DNA of 64,000 bases, taken from Saccharothrix sp. ST-888. GTDB taxonomy: Bacteria; Actinomycetota; Actinomycetes; Streptomycetales; Streptomycetaceae. Where the stretch lies: the NCBI RefSeq assembly GCF_000955975.1, contig NZ_JYJF01000015.1:1-64000 (forward strand), in the 5' to 3' direction. Of the stretch, positions 44,361-53,069 are shown in pieces (positions within the stretch are counted from its first letter, which is position 1; each line of letters starts with the position of its first letter). The position numbers and the translations under genes are program-made. The notes under the pieces were generated by a model that saw only the letters and a list, made by a program, of their open reading frames with translations, was not told the DNA's origin and searched no databases.

Positions 44361-45389
44361 TCAGGCGGGTCGGACGGCTCCGGCGAAGGGCATGGCGTCC
44401 ACGGACTCGTAGCGGACCGGTGCGCCCGGGTGCGGTGCGTGGATCATGCGGCCGTTTCCGGCGTAGAGGCCGACATGGCTGATGCCCGAGTAGAAGAACA
44501 CCAGGTCACCGGGGTGTAGTTGGCCGCGTCCGACCCGGGGGGCGGCGACGATCTGGGCGTAGGTGGTGCGCGGCAGCGAGACCCCGGCGGACTGCCAGGC
44601 GGCCTGGACCAGGCCGGAACAGTCGTAGGCGTCCGGGCCGGTGGCTCCCCAGGCGTAGGGCTTGCCGAGCTGGGACCGGGCGAAGGCGATCGCGGCAGCG
44701 GCTCGGCCCGACGCCGCTGCGGCTGCGGCTGCGGCTGCGGCAGTATCGGCGGCTGCGGCGCCCCCGGCGTCCGACGCGGCGCCGGTGAGCTCGGCGAGCA
44801 GGGCCTGCGCCTGGGCCAGCTTCTGCTGGACGGCGGACCGCTCGGTGTCCAGCTGCTGCTGGCAGTGGGTCAGCTCGGCCAGCCGGGACCGGGCCTCGGC
44901 GGTCTGCGCGTCCAGGGCGACCTGCTGCTGGCCGTACTGCTGGAGGGCCTGCTGCTCGATCGCCCCGGCCTGGTCGAGCATCCCGGCGCGCTGCAGGAAC
45001 TGCTGCGGGTCGTCGGCGAGGGCGAGTTGGAGGGCGGTGGAGAGACCGCTGCTGCGGTACTGCTCGGCGGCGAGGGCACCGAGCCGGGTGCGGGTGGCCT
45101 CGATCGCGGCGGCCTTGCGGGCCAGCTCGTCCTGGAGCCGCCCGACCTGCTGCTGGAGGGCGTCGGCCTGCTCCTTGGCACCGTCGTAGCGCTGGGTGGC
45201 CTGCTCGGCCTCGCGGTAGAGCCCGTCCACCTGCGACCTGATCTGCGCGGCGGAGGGCGGCGGCGCGGCGTGGGCGGGAGCGGCGAGGGCGGTGACCGAG
45301 GCGGTCACCGAGACGGCGGCTCCGGTGGCGACCCCCGCCACCGTACGGGGGCGGAAGCGGCCGGGGCGGGGCTTTCTGTGCAACGCCAT
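44361..45389 (-). CDS. Secreted NlpC/P60 peptidoglycan endopeptidase with N-terminal coiled coil
   Basis: A 342-residue exported cell-wall hydrolase. It has a signal peptide (about 1-41, ending APAHAA), a long coiled coil (about 45-190, Gln/Ala/Glu-rich), an Ala-rich linker, and a C40 peptidase domain (about 230-342). Catalytic Cys257 lies in YDCSGLVQAAW, and the His in SGISHVGLYAGN. It probably cuts the D-Glu to mDAP bond in stem peptides. The Ala tract is encoded partly by four perfect 6-base repeats (44716-44739), a possible slippage site. ATG at 45389 with AAAGGAGAA. I saw no c-di-AMP riboswitch in the leader. Confidence 0.93.
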   Translation of the reverse strand: MALHRKPRPGRFRPRTVAGVATGAAVSVTASVTALAAPAHAAPPPSAAQIRSQVDGLYREAEQATQRYDGAKEQADALQQQVGRLQDELARKAAAIEATRTRLGALAAEQYRSSGLSTALQLALADDPQQFLQRAGMLDQAGAIEQQALQQYGQQQVALDAQTAEARSRLAELTHCQQQLDTERSAVQQKLAQAQALLAELTGAASDAGGAAAADTAAAAAAAAAASGRAAAAIAFARSQLGKPYAWGATGPDAYDCSGLVQAAWQSAGVSLPRTTYAQIVAAPRVGRGQLHPGDLVFFYSGISHVGLYAGNGRMIHAPHPGAPVRYESVDAMPFAGAVRPA

Positions 45390-45649
45390 GGCGGCGTTCT
45401 CCTTTCGAGCCGGGCCACGGGCGGTGCAGGCGGTACCTGGTACGGGTGGAACCTGGTGCGGGTGGGAACCCGCTGCGGACCGGCTTCGGAGCGGGACGCT
45501 AGTCGGCCGGTGGGGCCCGCAGGGCCGAGAGTCACGGCGCTGAACGGATTTCTGCGGAAGTGACCATTCCGCTGAAAAGTCCTGATCGGAACGGTGTCGG
45601 AGTGGTCGCGAACCGGCCGGGTGCCGGAGTGGTGGGATCGCGCCCGGGG

Positions 45650-45672
45650 TTGTCGGCGCCGGGTCATAGACT
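45650..45672 (+). promoter_or_regulatory. RecA-NDp/PafBC-type DNA-damage promoter of pcrA
   Basis: TTGTCGGCGC, 7 bases, TAGACT. The known actinobacterial SOS-independent damage promoter is TTGTCRGTGG-N7-TAGNNT; this copy agrees at 8 of the 10 upstream positions, with exact spacing and the TAG---T box. The ATG lies 9 bases after the -10 box. Confidence 0.65.
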
Positions 45673-45681
45673 CGAAGGGCC

Positions 45682-48348
45682 ATGACTAGCCTCTTTGACG
45701 ACCTCCCGCTCCCCGGTTTCGAGGCCCCTGCCGCCGGGTCGAAGCCGACCGCCGCCGCCGAGCCGCCGCACGGCACCGATGAGCCGTACGAGCCCTACGA
45801 GCCGTACGACGAGGCTCCGTACGAGGGCACCCCGTACGAGGAGGCCCCGTACGAGGAGGCGCTCCCCGACGGCCTGTTCCAGACCGACTACGCCGCCGCC
45901 ACCGAGCGTGACGCCTGGCACCGCAACGGCGCCGCCCGGACCGTGATCGACCCGGCGCAGCTGCTGGAGGGGATGAACGACCCGCAGCGCGAGGCCGTGC
46001 TGCACGCGGGCTCCCCGCTGCTGATCGTGGCCGGCGCCGGCTCCGGCAAGACCCGGGTGCTGACCCACCGGATCGCCCATCTGCTGGGCGCACGCGGGGT
46101 GCAGCCGGGCGAGATCCTGGCGATCACCTTCACCAACAAGGCGGCCGGCGAGATGCGCGAGCGCGTCGAGCAGCTGGTCGGCCCGCGCGCCCGCGCGATG
46201 TGGGTCTCCACGTTCCACAGCGCCTGCGTGCGGATCCTGCGCCGGGAGTCCAAGCTGCTGGGGTTCACCTCCAGCTTCTCCATCTACGACTCGGCCGACT
46301 CGCAGCGGCTGATGTCCCTGGTCTGCCGTGACCTGGACCTGGACCCGAAGCAGTTCCCGCCGAAGTCCTTCACCTCGAAGATCAGCAACCTGAAGAACGA
46401 GCTGATCGACGAGGAGACCTACGCCGGCCAGGCCGCCAACCCGACGGAGCGGAAGCTGGCCGAGGCGTACACGCTCTACCAGCGGCGCCTGCGCGAGGCC
46501 AACGCGCTGGACTTCGACGACATCATCATGACCACGGTGAACCTGCTGCAGGCGTTCCCCGACGTCGCCGAGCACTACCGGCGCCGGTTCCGGCACATCC
46601 TGGTCGACGAGTACCAGGACACCAACCACGCCCAGTACATGCTGGTCCGCGAGCTCAGCGGCGGCGCGGTCGCCGCCGCCCCCAAGCGGACCGTGGACGG
46701 CGACTGGGTCAACGAGGCCGCCGGGCGGCTGGCCCAGGTGCCGCCCGCCGAGCTCTGCGTGGTCGGTGACGCCGACCAGTCGATCTACGCCTTCCGCGGC
46801 GCCACGATCCGCAACATCCTCCAGTTCGAGGAGGACTACCCGAACGCCACCACCATCCTGCTGGAGCAGAACTACCGCTCCACGCAGACCATCCTCACCG
46901 CCGCCAACGCCGTCATCGAGCGCAACACCAACCGCCGCAAGAAGAACCTGTGGACGGCCGGCGAGGACGGCGAGAAGGTCGTCGGCTACGTCGCCGACGA
47001 CGAGCACGGCGAGGCCCAGTTCATCGCCGACGAGATCGACCGGCTGACGGACGCGGACCACGCCCGGCCGGGTGACGTGGCGATCTTCTACCGCACCAAC
47101 GCCCAGTCCCGCGTCTTCGAAGAGGTGTTCATCCGGGTCGGCCTGCCCTACAAGGTCGTCGGCGGAGTGCGCTTCTACGAGCGCAAGGAGGTCCGGGACG
47201 TCCTCGCCTACCTGCGGGTGCTGGCCAACCCCGAGGACACCGTGCCGCTGCGCCGGATCCTCAACGTGCCCAAGCGCGGCATCGGCGACCGCGCCGAGGC
47301 CATGATCGACGCACTGGCCGCACGCGAGCGGATCAGCTTCGCCCAGGCGCTGGCGCGGGTCGACGAGGCGTACGGAATGGCCGCGCGCTCGGCCAACGCG
47401 GTGAAGAAGTTCAACGCGCTGATGGCCGGGCTGCGCCAGGTCGTCGAGTCGGGCGCCGGCCCGGCCGCCGTGCTGGAGGCGGTCCTGGAGGAGACCGGCT
47501 ACCTGGCCGAACTCCAGGCGTCCACCGACCCGCAGGACGAGACCCGGGTGGAGAACCTCCAGGAGCTGGCGTCCGTCGCCCTCGAGTACGAGCAGGACCC
47601 GGGCGAGCGGCCGGACGCCGACGACGAGGGCGCGCCGCCGGTCGGCTCGCTCGCCGACTTCCTGGAGCGGGTCGCGCTGGTCGCCGACTCCGACCAGATC
47701 CCGGACGACGAGGACGGCGCGGGCGTCATCACGATGATGACCCTGCACACCGCCAAGGGCCTGGAGTTCCCGGTCGTCTTCCTGACCGGCATGGAGGACG
47801 GGATCTTCCCGCACATGCGCGCGCTCAACCAGGTCAAGGAGCTGGAGGAGGAGCGCCGGCTGGCGTACGTCGGCCTGACCCGAGCCCGCCGACGCCTCTA
47901 CCTCACCCGCTCGGTGCTGCGCAGCGCCTGGGGCCAGCCCTCGTACAACCCGGCCTCGCGCTTCCTGGAGGAGATCCCGGAGACGCTGGTGGAGTGGAAG
48001 CGGACGGGTGCGGCGTCGGCACCGTCCTCCCGCGGCTTCTCGTCCTCCTCCCGCTCGTCGTCCTCGTCCTCGTCGTCGTCCTCGCGGTCGTCGTCGTACG
48101 GTTCGTCGTCCTCGGCCTCGCGGACGGCCGCCGGGCCGAAGGCCGGTTGGGGGCAGTCGGCGCGGCGGGTGGTCGAGCGCGAGGTGGTCGCACTGGCGGT
48201 CGGCGACCGGGTCACCCACGACAGCTTCGGCCTCGGCACGGTGGTGGCCACCACGGGCGTGGGCGACAAGGCGCAGGCGACGATCGACTTCGGTGGTGCC
48301 GGACGCAAGCAACTGCTGCTGCGGTACGCGCCGGTGGAGAAGCTCTGA
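45682..48348 (+). CDS. pcrA: ATP-dependent DNA helicase PcrA/UvrD
   Basis: A superfamily 1A 3'-5' helicase (888 residues) for nucleotide excision repair and for clearing recombination and transcription intermediates. Visible motifs: LNDPQREAV-like Q motif (GMNDPQREAVLHAG), Walker A AGAGSGKTRVL, Ia ITFTNKAAGEM, II VDEYQDTN, III GDADQSIYAFRGA, IV QNYRSTQTIL, V TLHTAKGLEF, VI YVGLTRARRRLYL. The C-terminus has a long Ser/Arg linker and a Tudor-like RNA-polymerase-binding domain (GDRVTHDSFGLGTVV). The acidic N-terminal extension contains a Tyr-Glu-Glu-Ala-Pro repeat. The promoter in front is of DNA-damage type. Confidence 0.97.
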   Translation: MTSLFDDLPLPGFEAPAAGSKPTAAAEPPHGTDEPYEPYEPYDEAPYEGTPYEEAPYEEALPDGLFQTDYAAATERDAWHRNGAARTVIDPAQLLEGMNDPQREAVLHAGSPLLIVAGAGSGKTRVLTHRIAHLLGARGVQPGEILAITFTNKAAGEMRERVEQLVGPRARAMWVSTFHSACVRILRRESKLLGFTSSFSIYDSADSQRLMSLVCRDLDLDPKQFPPKSFTSKISNLKNELIDEETYAGQAANPTERKLAEAYTLYQRRLREANALDFDDIIMTTVNLLQAFPDVAEHYRRRFRHILVDEYQDTNHAQYMLVRELSGGAVAAAPKRTVDGDWVNEAAGRLAQVPPAELCVVGDADQSIYAFRGATIRNILQFEEDYPNATTILLEQNYRSTQTILTAANAVIERNTNRRKKNLWTAGEDGEKVVGYVADDEHGEAQFIADEIDRLTDADHARPGDVAIFYRTNAQSRVFEEVFIRVGLPYKVVGGVRFYERKEVRDVLAYLRVLANPEDTVPLRRILNVPKRGIGDRAEAMIDALAARERISFAQALARVDEAYGMAARSANAVKKFNALMAGLRQVVESGAGPAAVLEAVLEETGYLAELQASTDPQDETRVENLQELASVALEYEQDPGERPDADDEGAPPVGSLADFLERVALVADSDQIPDDEDGAGVITMMTLHTAKGLEFPVVFLTGMEDGIFPHMRALNQVKELEEERRLAYVGLTRARRRLYLTRSVLRSAWGQPSYNPASRFLEEIPETLVEWKRTGAASAPSSRGFSSSSRSSSSSSSSSSRSSSYGSSSSASRTAAGPKAGWGQSARRVVEREVVALAVGDRVTHDSFGLGTVVATTGVGDKAQATIDFGGAGRKQLLLRYAPVEKL

Positions 48349-48441
48349 CAGCCTGACCCGCCCCGGGGCGTGGGGCGTGGGCCAGTTTTGGCCGACCGGC
48401 TGCCCCGGGTGGGGGGCTTGCCGTGCCTCCGCCCGGGCCGG

Positions 48442-49236
48442 TCAGCGCGGATCCAGGCCGCGTTCGAGCAGCCAGGGCACCGGGTCGACCGGACCGCTGC
48501 CCGCCGGGCGGACCTCGAAGTGCAGGTGCGGGCCGGTGCTGTTGCCGCTGTTGCCCGAGTAGGCGATGACGTCCCCGGCCCGTACCGGGCCGCTTCGGAT
48601 CCGGTAGGTGCTGAGGTGGCAGTACCAGGTCTGGGTGCCGTCGGCGGCGGTGACCTTGGCCAGGTAGCCGTAGGCGGGGTTCCACCGCACGTGGACGGTG
48701 CCGTCGGTGACGGCCCGGACCGGGGTGCCCCGGCGGACCGGGAAGTCGATACCGGTGTGCCGGGTCCGCCAGTGGGTGCTGGTCGCCCCGAACCCGGCGC
48801 TCAGACCGCGCTCGGCCACGGGGAGCACGAAGCGGGGGCGGTCCTGCTCCTCCTGGGCCTTCTCCGGGGCCTCCTGCTGGTGCCGGAGGCCCTGCTGCGC
48901 GTCCTGTTGACGCTCCGCCAGGTTGTCACGGGACTGCGAACGGTTCGCCCGATCGGCGGATTGGCCGGCGGATCGGTCGTTGAATTCGCCGGCTGCGACG
49001 GTGGGGCCGGACCCCGGGGTGTCGGCCCGCCCGGTCGCCCCGGTCGCCCTGGCCTGTGTGGTGGGGGCCGGCGCGATGACGGTCGTGCCGAGGGCGGCCG
49101 CCGCGAACACGGCGAGCGTGGCCACGGAGGGGAGCGCCACCGTCAGCACCGCCGTCCGGGCGGCGGCCCGTTCACGGGCGCGTGCCTGGGCACGGGCGGC
49201 AGACCGGGAAGCGGAACGGAGGCTGTCGGCTGTCAT
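48442..49236 (-). CDS. Membrane-anchored M23 (LytM-type) peptidase
   Basis: A 264-residue protein with an Arg/Ala-rich cytoplasmic start, one membrane segment (VLTVALPSVATLAVFAAAAL), a Gln/Arg/Glu-rich coiled stretch (about 90-135) and a C-terminal LytM domain. The metal ligands are present: HTGIDFP (His, Asp) and HLHFEVRP (His), plus WYCHLS. It should therefore be an active cell-wall endopeptidase. ATG at 49236 with GAGGCAACC. It is convergent with pcrA and downstream of a hydrolase gene on the same strand. Confidence 0.92.
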   Translation of the reverse strand: MTADSLRSASRSAARAQARARERAAARTAVLTVALPSVATLAVFAAAALGTTVIAPAPTTQARATGATGRADTPGSGPTVAAGEFNDRSAGQSADRANRSQSRDNLAERQQDAQQGLRHQQEAPEKAQEEQDRPRFVLPVAERGLSAGFGATSTHWRTRHTGIDFPVRRGTPVRAVTDGTVHVRWNPAYGYLAKVTAADGTQTWYCHLSTYRIRSGPVRAGDVIAYSGNSGNSTGPHLHFEVRPAGSGPVDPVPWLLERGLDPR

Positions 49237-49343
49237 GGTTGCCTCGAAAGGTCGGAGGCCGGGTCGGAGACCGGGGGATCGGAGACCGGGGAGAGCAGCC
49301 GAGACTGTAGTGCTTGCGGCACAGTACGGACAAAACGCACATC

Positions 49344-50144
49344 TCACGAGGCGTGACGCTCGGTCGGAGGCTCCTCGGCTCCGGTGCGGCCCCGTTCCCC
49401 CGCCTCCAGCGCGAGCCGTACGGACTCGACCGCACGCGGGTGCGAGGGCAGGCCGATATGCCCGGCGCCCGCGATCAGCCGGTTGTCGGCGGCCAGGTCC
49501 GGGTGGCGCAGCCAGGCGTGCGGGCCGGGCAGGATCAGCTCGTCCAACTCGCCCCGGACGGCGGTGAATCGGGTACGGCAGTCCGGTGCAGGCAGCCGCA
49601 GCTCGGACATCAGGGCACTGCTGGGCCGCAGTTGACGGGTGATCGGGAACGGGGTCGGGAGCAGGGCGGCGGTCGTCCCCTCGTGCGGGGTCGCCAGGGT
49701 GACCAGGGTGTCGACCAGTTCGTCCCCGCCGAGGCGTTGGACGTAGTACCGGGCGATCAGCCCGCCCAGGCTGTGGCCGACCAGCGCGACCGGAGCGCCG
49801 CCGTGGGCCTGCCTGGCCCACTCGACGTGCCGGGCCAGCAGGACGGCGGCGGCGCGCACATCCCTGGTCAGCGGGCTGTGGTTGAGGGCGTGCAGATGAG
49901 TCCAGCCGTGGTTGCCCAGTGCGCGGCGGAGCGGGGCGAAGACCGCGCGGTTGTCGATGAAGCCGTGCAGCAGCAGAACCGGTCCGTGGTGCGCGGGCGC
50001 CGCCGCGTAGCGCCCGGGACAGGGGCGCGGCTGCCGCTCCGGCGGGACGCCGGTCGGATAGCGGAGCAGGTGGCCGGCGAGGGCGGCGGCCTCCGCGCCC
50101 GCGCCACGGACGGTGTCGGCGGTCCGCTGGAACGGGATGGTCAT
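49344..50144 (-). CDS. Alpha/beta hydrolase, lipase-like
   Basis: A 266-residue hydrolase with the oxyanion motif LLLHGFIDN (from residue 57) and nucleophile elbow LVGHSLGGLIARYYVQ with Ser125. It resembles the triacylglycerol-lipase/PGAP1-like branch of the fold. The catalytic Asp is probably in the GELDELI region and the His in AGHIGLPSH near the end. There is no signal peptide. ATG at 50144 with GGGGAGAG. The substrate is unknown. Confidence 0.9.
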   Translation of the reverse strand: MTIPFQRTADTVRGAGAEAAALAGHLLRYPTGVPPERQPRPCPGRYAAAPAHHGPVLLLHGFIDNRAVFAPLRRALGNHGWTHLHALNHSPLTRDVRAAAVLLARHVEWARQAHGGAPVALVGHSLGGLIARYYVQRLGGDELVDTLVTLATPHEGTTAALLPTPFPITRQLRPSSALMSELRLPAPDCRTRFTAVRGELDELILPGPHAWLRHPDLAADNRLIAGAGHIGLPSHPRAVESVRLALEAGERGRTGAEEPPTERHAS

Positions 50145-50543
50145 TCGGCTCTCCCCGGCAGGGCTGCGCGGGTACCCACGGGCCGGTCGGCGCCGGGGCG
50201 GGCGGTGCTCGCACGGGCGGGTGCGACAGCGCTTGCCCGGGAGTCTCCAGTGCTCGGACGGCCGTGGGCAGTGCACATACGGGCGCGCGCAGTGCACACG
50301 GCGGCGCATGCGGTGCCGACCCGGGCGTGGACGGGGCACAACGGTGGGTACGCACCGCACGGAAGCGGGTATGTACGGGGGTGACGGGTGGGTGGTGCTG
50401 TGATTTTCCCCTCCTCTTGACGGGCGAAACAGCCAACCGGCCCTGGTGGCGCTAACCTCCCCTCAGGTTCGTTATCGGTGGTTAACCGCGCGCGTCCGAC
50501 CGTGTCGGCCGGTGTGGCGGACGACGTGGTCCAGGAGGCAGTG
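50145..50543. other. Divergent spacer (399 bases) with repeated GTGCAC boxes
   Basis: No gene is seen. GCAGTGCACA occurs twice with a 21-base period (50268-50277 and 50289-50298), two helical turns apart, beside several degenerate relatives rich in GTGC and ACGG. Possible icmB promoter parts include TTGACG (50417-50422) and TAACCT (50453-50458), but their distance is too long for one promoter. Confidence 0.5.
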
Positions 50544-50951
50544 ATGGGTGTGTCAGGGCCGATCCGTGTGGTGGTCGCCAAGCCGGGGCTGGACGGTCAC
50601 GACCGCGGTGCCAAGGTCATCGCCCGGGCGCTGCGCGACGCCGGTATGGAGGTCATCTACACCGGCCTGCACCAGACGCCGGAACAGGTCGTGGACACCG
50701 CGATCCAGGAGGACGCGGACGGTATCGGGCTGTCGATCCTCTCGGGTGCGCACATGACCCTGTGCGCGCGGGTCATCGAACTGCTCAAGGAGCGGGACGC
50801 CGCCGACATCAAGGTCTTCTGCGGCGGGATCATCCCGGACGACGACATCGCCGAGCTCAAGCGGATCGGCGTCGCCGACATCTTCACCCCGGGCACCCCG
50901 ACCCGGGACGTGGTGGCCTGGGTCGAGGCCAACCTGCGCGCCGCCGGCTGA
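50544..50951 (+). CDS. icmB: Coenzyme B12-binding subunit of isobutyryl-CoA mutase
   Basis: A 135-residue cobalamin-binding domain. The base-off motif D-x-H-x-x-G is Asp17-Gly-His19-Asp-Arg-Gly22 (KPGLDGHDRG), with GLSILSGAHM and FCGGIIPDDDI as the other cofactor loops. Size and sequence match IcmB, the small subunit that joins IcmA to rearrange isobutyryl-CoA and n-butyryl-CoA; butyryl-CoA pools feed polyketide synthesis. The large subunit is not in the window, as is usual in Streptomyces. ATG at 50544 with AGGAGG. A general methylmalonyl-CoA-mutase-type B12 protein is the alternative. Confidence 0.88.
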   Translation: MGVSGPIRVVVAKPGLDGHDRGAKVIARALRDAGMEVIYTGLHQTPEQVVDTAIQEDADGIGLSILSGAHMTLCARVIELLKERDAADIKVFCGGIIPDDDIAELKRIGVADIFTPGTPTRDVVAWVEANLRAAG

Positions 50952-51082
50952 GGCGGACCACGGCCATCGGGTACCTGGCACCGGCTGCTGCCGGTCTGGG
51001 TAGCCCGGGGCGTGGTCGAGTGCCGTGCCTCCGGGGCAACTGCACGTCCTGAGCCGGCCCGGCCCGGACCGCTGTCCTGGCG

Positions 51083-52795
51083 TTATGCGGTGAGCTCGGC
51101 CAGCATCGCCTCCCGGAAACGCAGTGTCGCGGCCAGCCGGTTGAAGGTGTCGGCCCAGGTGCTGTCCGGGGCGGTGCCGGACGCCAACGCCTCGACGGCC
51201 GGGGCGGTTTCGGGAGCGAGTGCGCGCTCCGTCATGCCCAGTACCCCGCTGTGGCTCCACGGGTAGGCCCCGGACCGGGCGGCGCGCTCAAGTGCCGCCA
51301 CCACGGCGGTACTCAGCGGCGGCGTCCACGGGGTGGCGCAGGCGCCCAGCAGTTGGAACGCCTCGCCGAGGCCGTGGCTCTCGATGAACGAGGCTGTCCA
51401 GGCGGCCCGTTCGGCGGCCGGCAGGACGGCGAGCAGTTTGGCCGGTGCACCCGCCGCAGCACCTGCCCGGCCGGGCTGCGGAACAGGTCCGAGCAGGGCC
51501 CGGGCCCAGTCGGCATTGTGCTGGCGGACGGCGGCCCGCGCCCACCCCTCGCGGAGGTCCTCGGCCCAACTGCCGACCTGGGCCGGGTAGTTGACTCCCT
51601 TCTCGGTGGCGTCACTGCCCTCTATGGCGCCGGGGTCGATGTCTCCCGGGTCGGCGTCGACGACGGGCAGTCGGAGCAGCTCCTCGGGAGTGCGGCCGAC
51701 GTCGGAGGTCCACAGGTCGAGCGGGGCCGCCGCGATGATCTCGCCGAACCACCAGGCCCGTTGGCCCCGCCCGGTGGGCGACTTGGGAGGTATGCCGTCC
51801 CGCTGCATCGCCGCGTCGCACTCGGCCGGGGGGCTGATGGCGAGCCGGAGGCCGTCGGTGCCGGCCGCCGGGCGGGCCAGGCGCACGGCGGCGCGGGCGC
51901 GCTCCGCCATCCGGGCGGCGAGTGCCGACCGGGGCAGGGTGGAGAGCAGTTCGGCGGCCGTGGCCCGGACGTTCTTGCTGCGGTCCGAGAGCGCGGCCTC
52001 CAGGAACGGCTCGTCGAGCGGCGACAGGCCCTCCTGCAGGGAGTCCAGGAACAGCAGGCGGTCTTCGGCGCGCTCGGTGGACCAGGTGGAGCGCAGCAGG
52101 TCGAGGGCGGCGGCCGGGTCGCTGCGGCGGAGCCTGGTGAGGTGGGTGACCCGCTCGGCGAACAGGCCCTCCTGCCAGAGCCGTTCGCCCGGATCGGTGG
52201 TGCCGCCCGGATCGGTGGTGCCGCCCGGGCCGGTCGGGACTGTGCTGTTTTCGGTGCCCGGCTCCACCGCGGTGCGGGTGACGAACCGCCAGTCCGGGTT
52301 CCGCTCGGCGAGCCAGCGGCCGAGCGGGCCGGCCAGCGCGACCGCGTCGGGCCGCAGCTCGCTGCGGGCCCGGGCCGCGTCCAGCAGCGCGGGGACGAGT
52401 GCGGCGGGTGCCCGGTAGTCACGCTCCCGGGCGGTGGCGAGCCACTGCGGCAGCAGCTCGCCGAGGTTGGCCACCATGCCCGCGCTGCCCCGACCGCCGA
52501 CCAGGACGGCAAGGCGGCGGGCCGCTGCCTCGGGCAGCTCGCGGCGCGGGTCGGGCGCGGCCGGTTCGGGCAGCGCGTCGGCCTCGGCGGCCACCGCTCC
52601 GGCCCGGCGCCGGACGGTCTCCAGCGCGGCCAGCTCCAGCAGTGCGGTGGCGGCGTCCGTGCGGTCCACGGAGTGTGCGGCTCCGGTGAGCGCGGGCGAG
52701 CCGCTCAGCTCGGGCAGCGGGCGGCGGTCGGTGCCGAGCATGGCGGTGGTCCGGAGTTCTTCCCAGCTGTCGCTGGCGGTCGTGAGAGCGGTCAC
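51083..52795 (-). CDS. DUF5691-family protein
   Basis: A 570-residue, mostly helical cytoplasmic protein. It starts WEELRTTAMLGTDRRPLPEL (from about residue 11), a pattern of DUF5691 proteins. The centre has HEAT-like helical pairs (DPAAALDLLRSTWSTERAED, LEAALSDRSKNVRATAAELL). No catalytic motif is seen. Gly/Thr/Asp repeats (residues about 190-205) come from an 18-base direct repeat at 52191-52226. It lies 274 bases downstream of the SWIM gene on the same strand; the same partners occur together in other actinobacteria and cyanobacteria as I recall. ATG at 52795. Confidence 0.82.
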   Translation of the reverse strand: MTALTTASDSWEELRTTAMLGTDRRPLPELSGSPALTGAAHSVDRTDAATALLELAALETVRRRAGAVAAEADALPEPAAPDPRRELPEAAARRLAVLVGGRGSAGMVANLGELLPQWLATARERDYRAPAALVPALLDAARARSELRPDAVALAGPLGRWLAERNPDWRFVTRTAVEPGTENSTVPTGPGGTTDPGGTTDPGERLWQEGLFAERVTHLTRLRRSDPAAALDLLRSTWSTERAEDRLLFLDSLQEGLSPLDEPFLEAALSDRSKNVRATAAELLSTLPRSALAARMAERARAAVRLARPAAGTDGLRLAISPPAECDAAMQRDGIPPKSPTGRGQRAWWFGEIIAAAPLDLWTSDVGRTPEELLRLPVVDADPGDIDPGAIEGSDATEKGVNYPAQVGSWAEDLREGWARAAVRQHNADWARALLGPVPQPGRAGAAAGAPAKLLAVLPAAERAAWTASFIESHGLGEAFQLLGACATPWTPPLSTAVVAALERAARSGAYPWSHSGVLGMTERALAPETAPAVEALASGTAPDSTWADTFNRLAATLRFREAMLAELTA

Positions 52796-53069
52796 TGGTC
52801 GGCTCCTCTGCTCGGGCGGGCGGGTCGGTCCGCGGCGGTGCGTGCGATGTCGGCCGGATCGGGGACGTGGTCCGTGCGCGGTGGGCGAGTCCGGGTGGGC
52901 GGCTCGGCCGGCCCGGTCGGCTGCTTCGCCCCGCGTGCGGAGTGCGCCGACATTGGGCGCCGGGTGGCCCGGTCGAGCCCGTCCAGCCTGCCGGGCCTGT
53001 CAGGCAGGCCGTCGAGGCCGGCCCGGACTGCCGGGCTCCGTCGGGCAGTTGACGACGGTGGGCGGAAGG

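Noticed and set aside
45390..45681. c-di-AMP (ydaO) riboswitch before the NlpC/P60 gene
   Set aside because: Such riboswitches precede cell-wall hydrolase genes in Streptomyces, but I could not find the conserved core in this leader.
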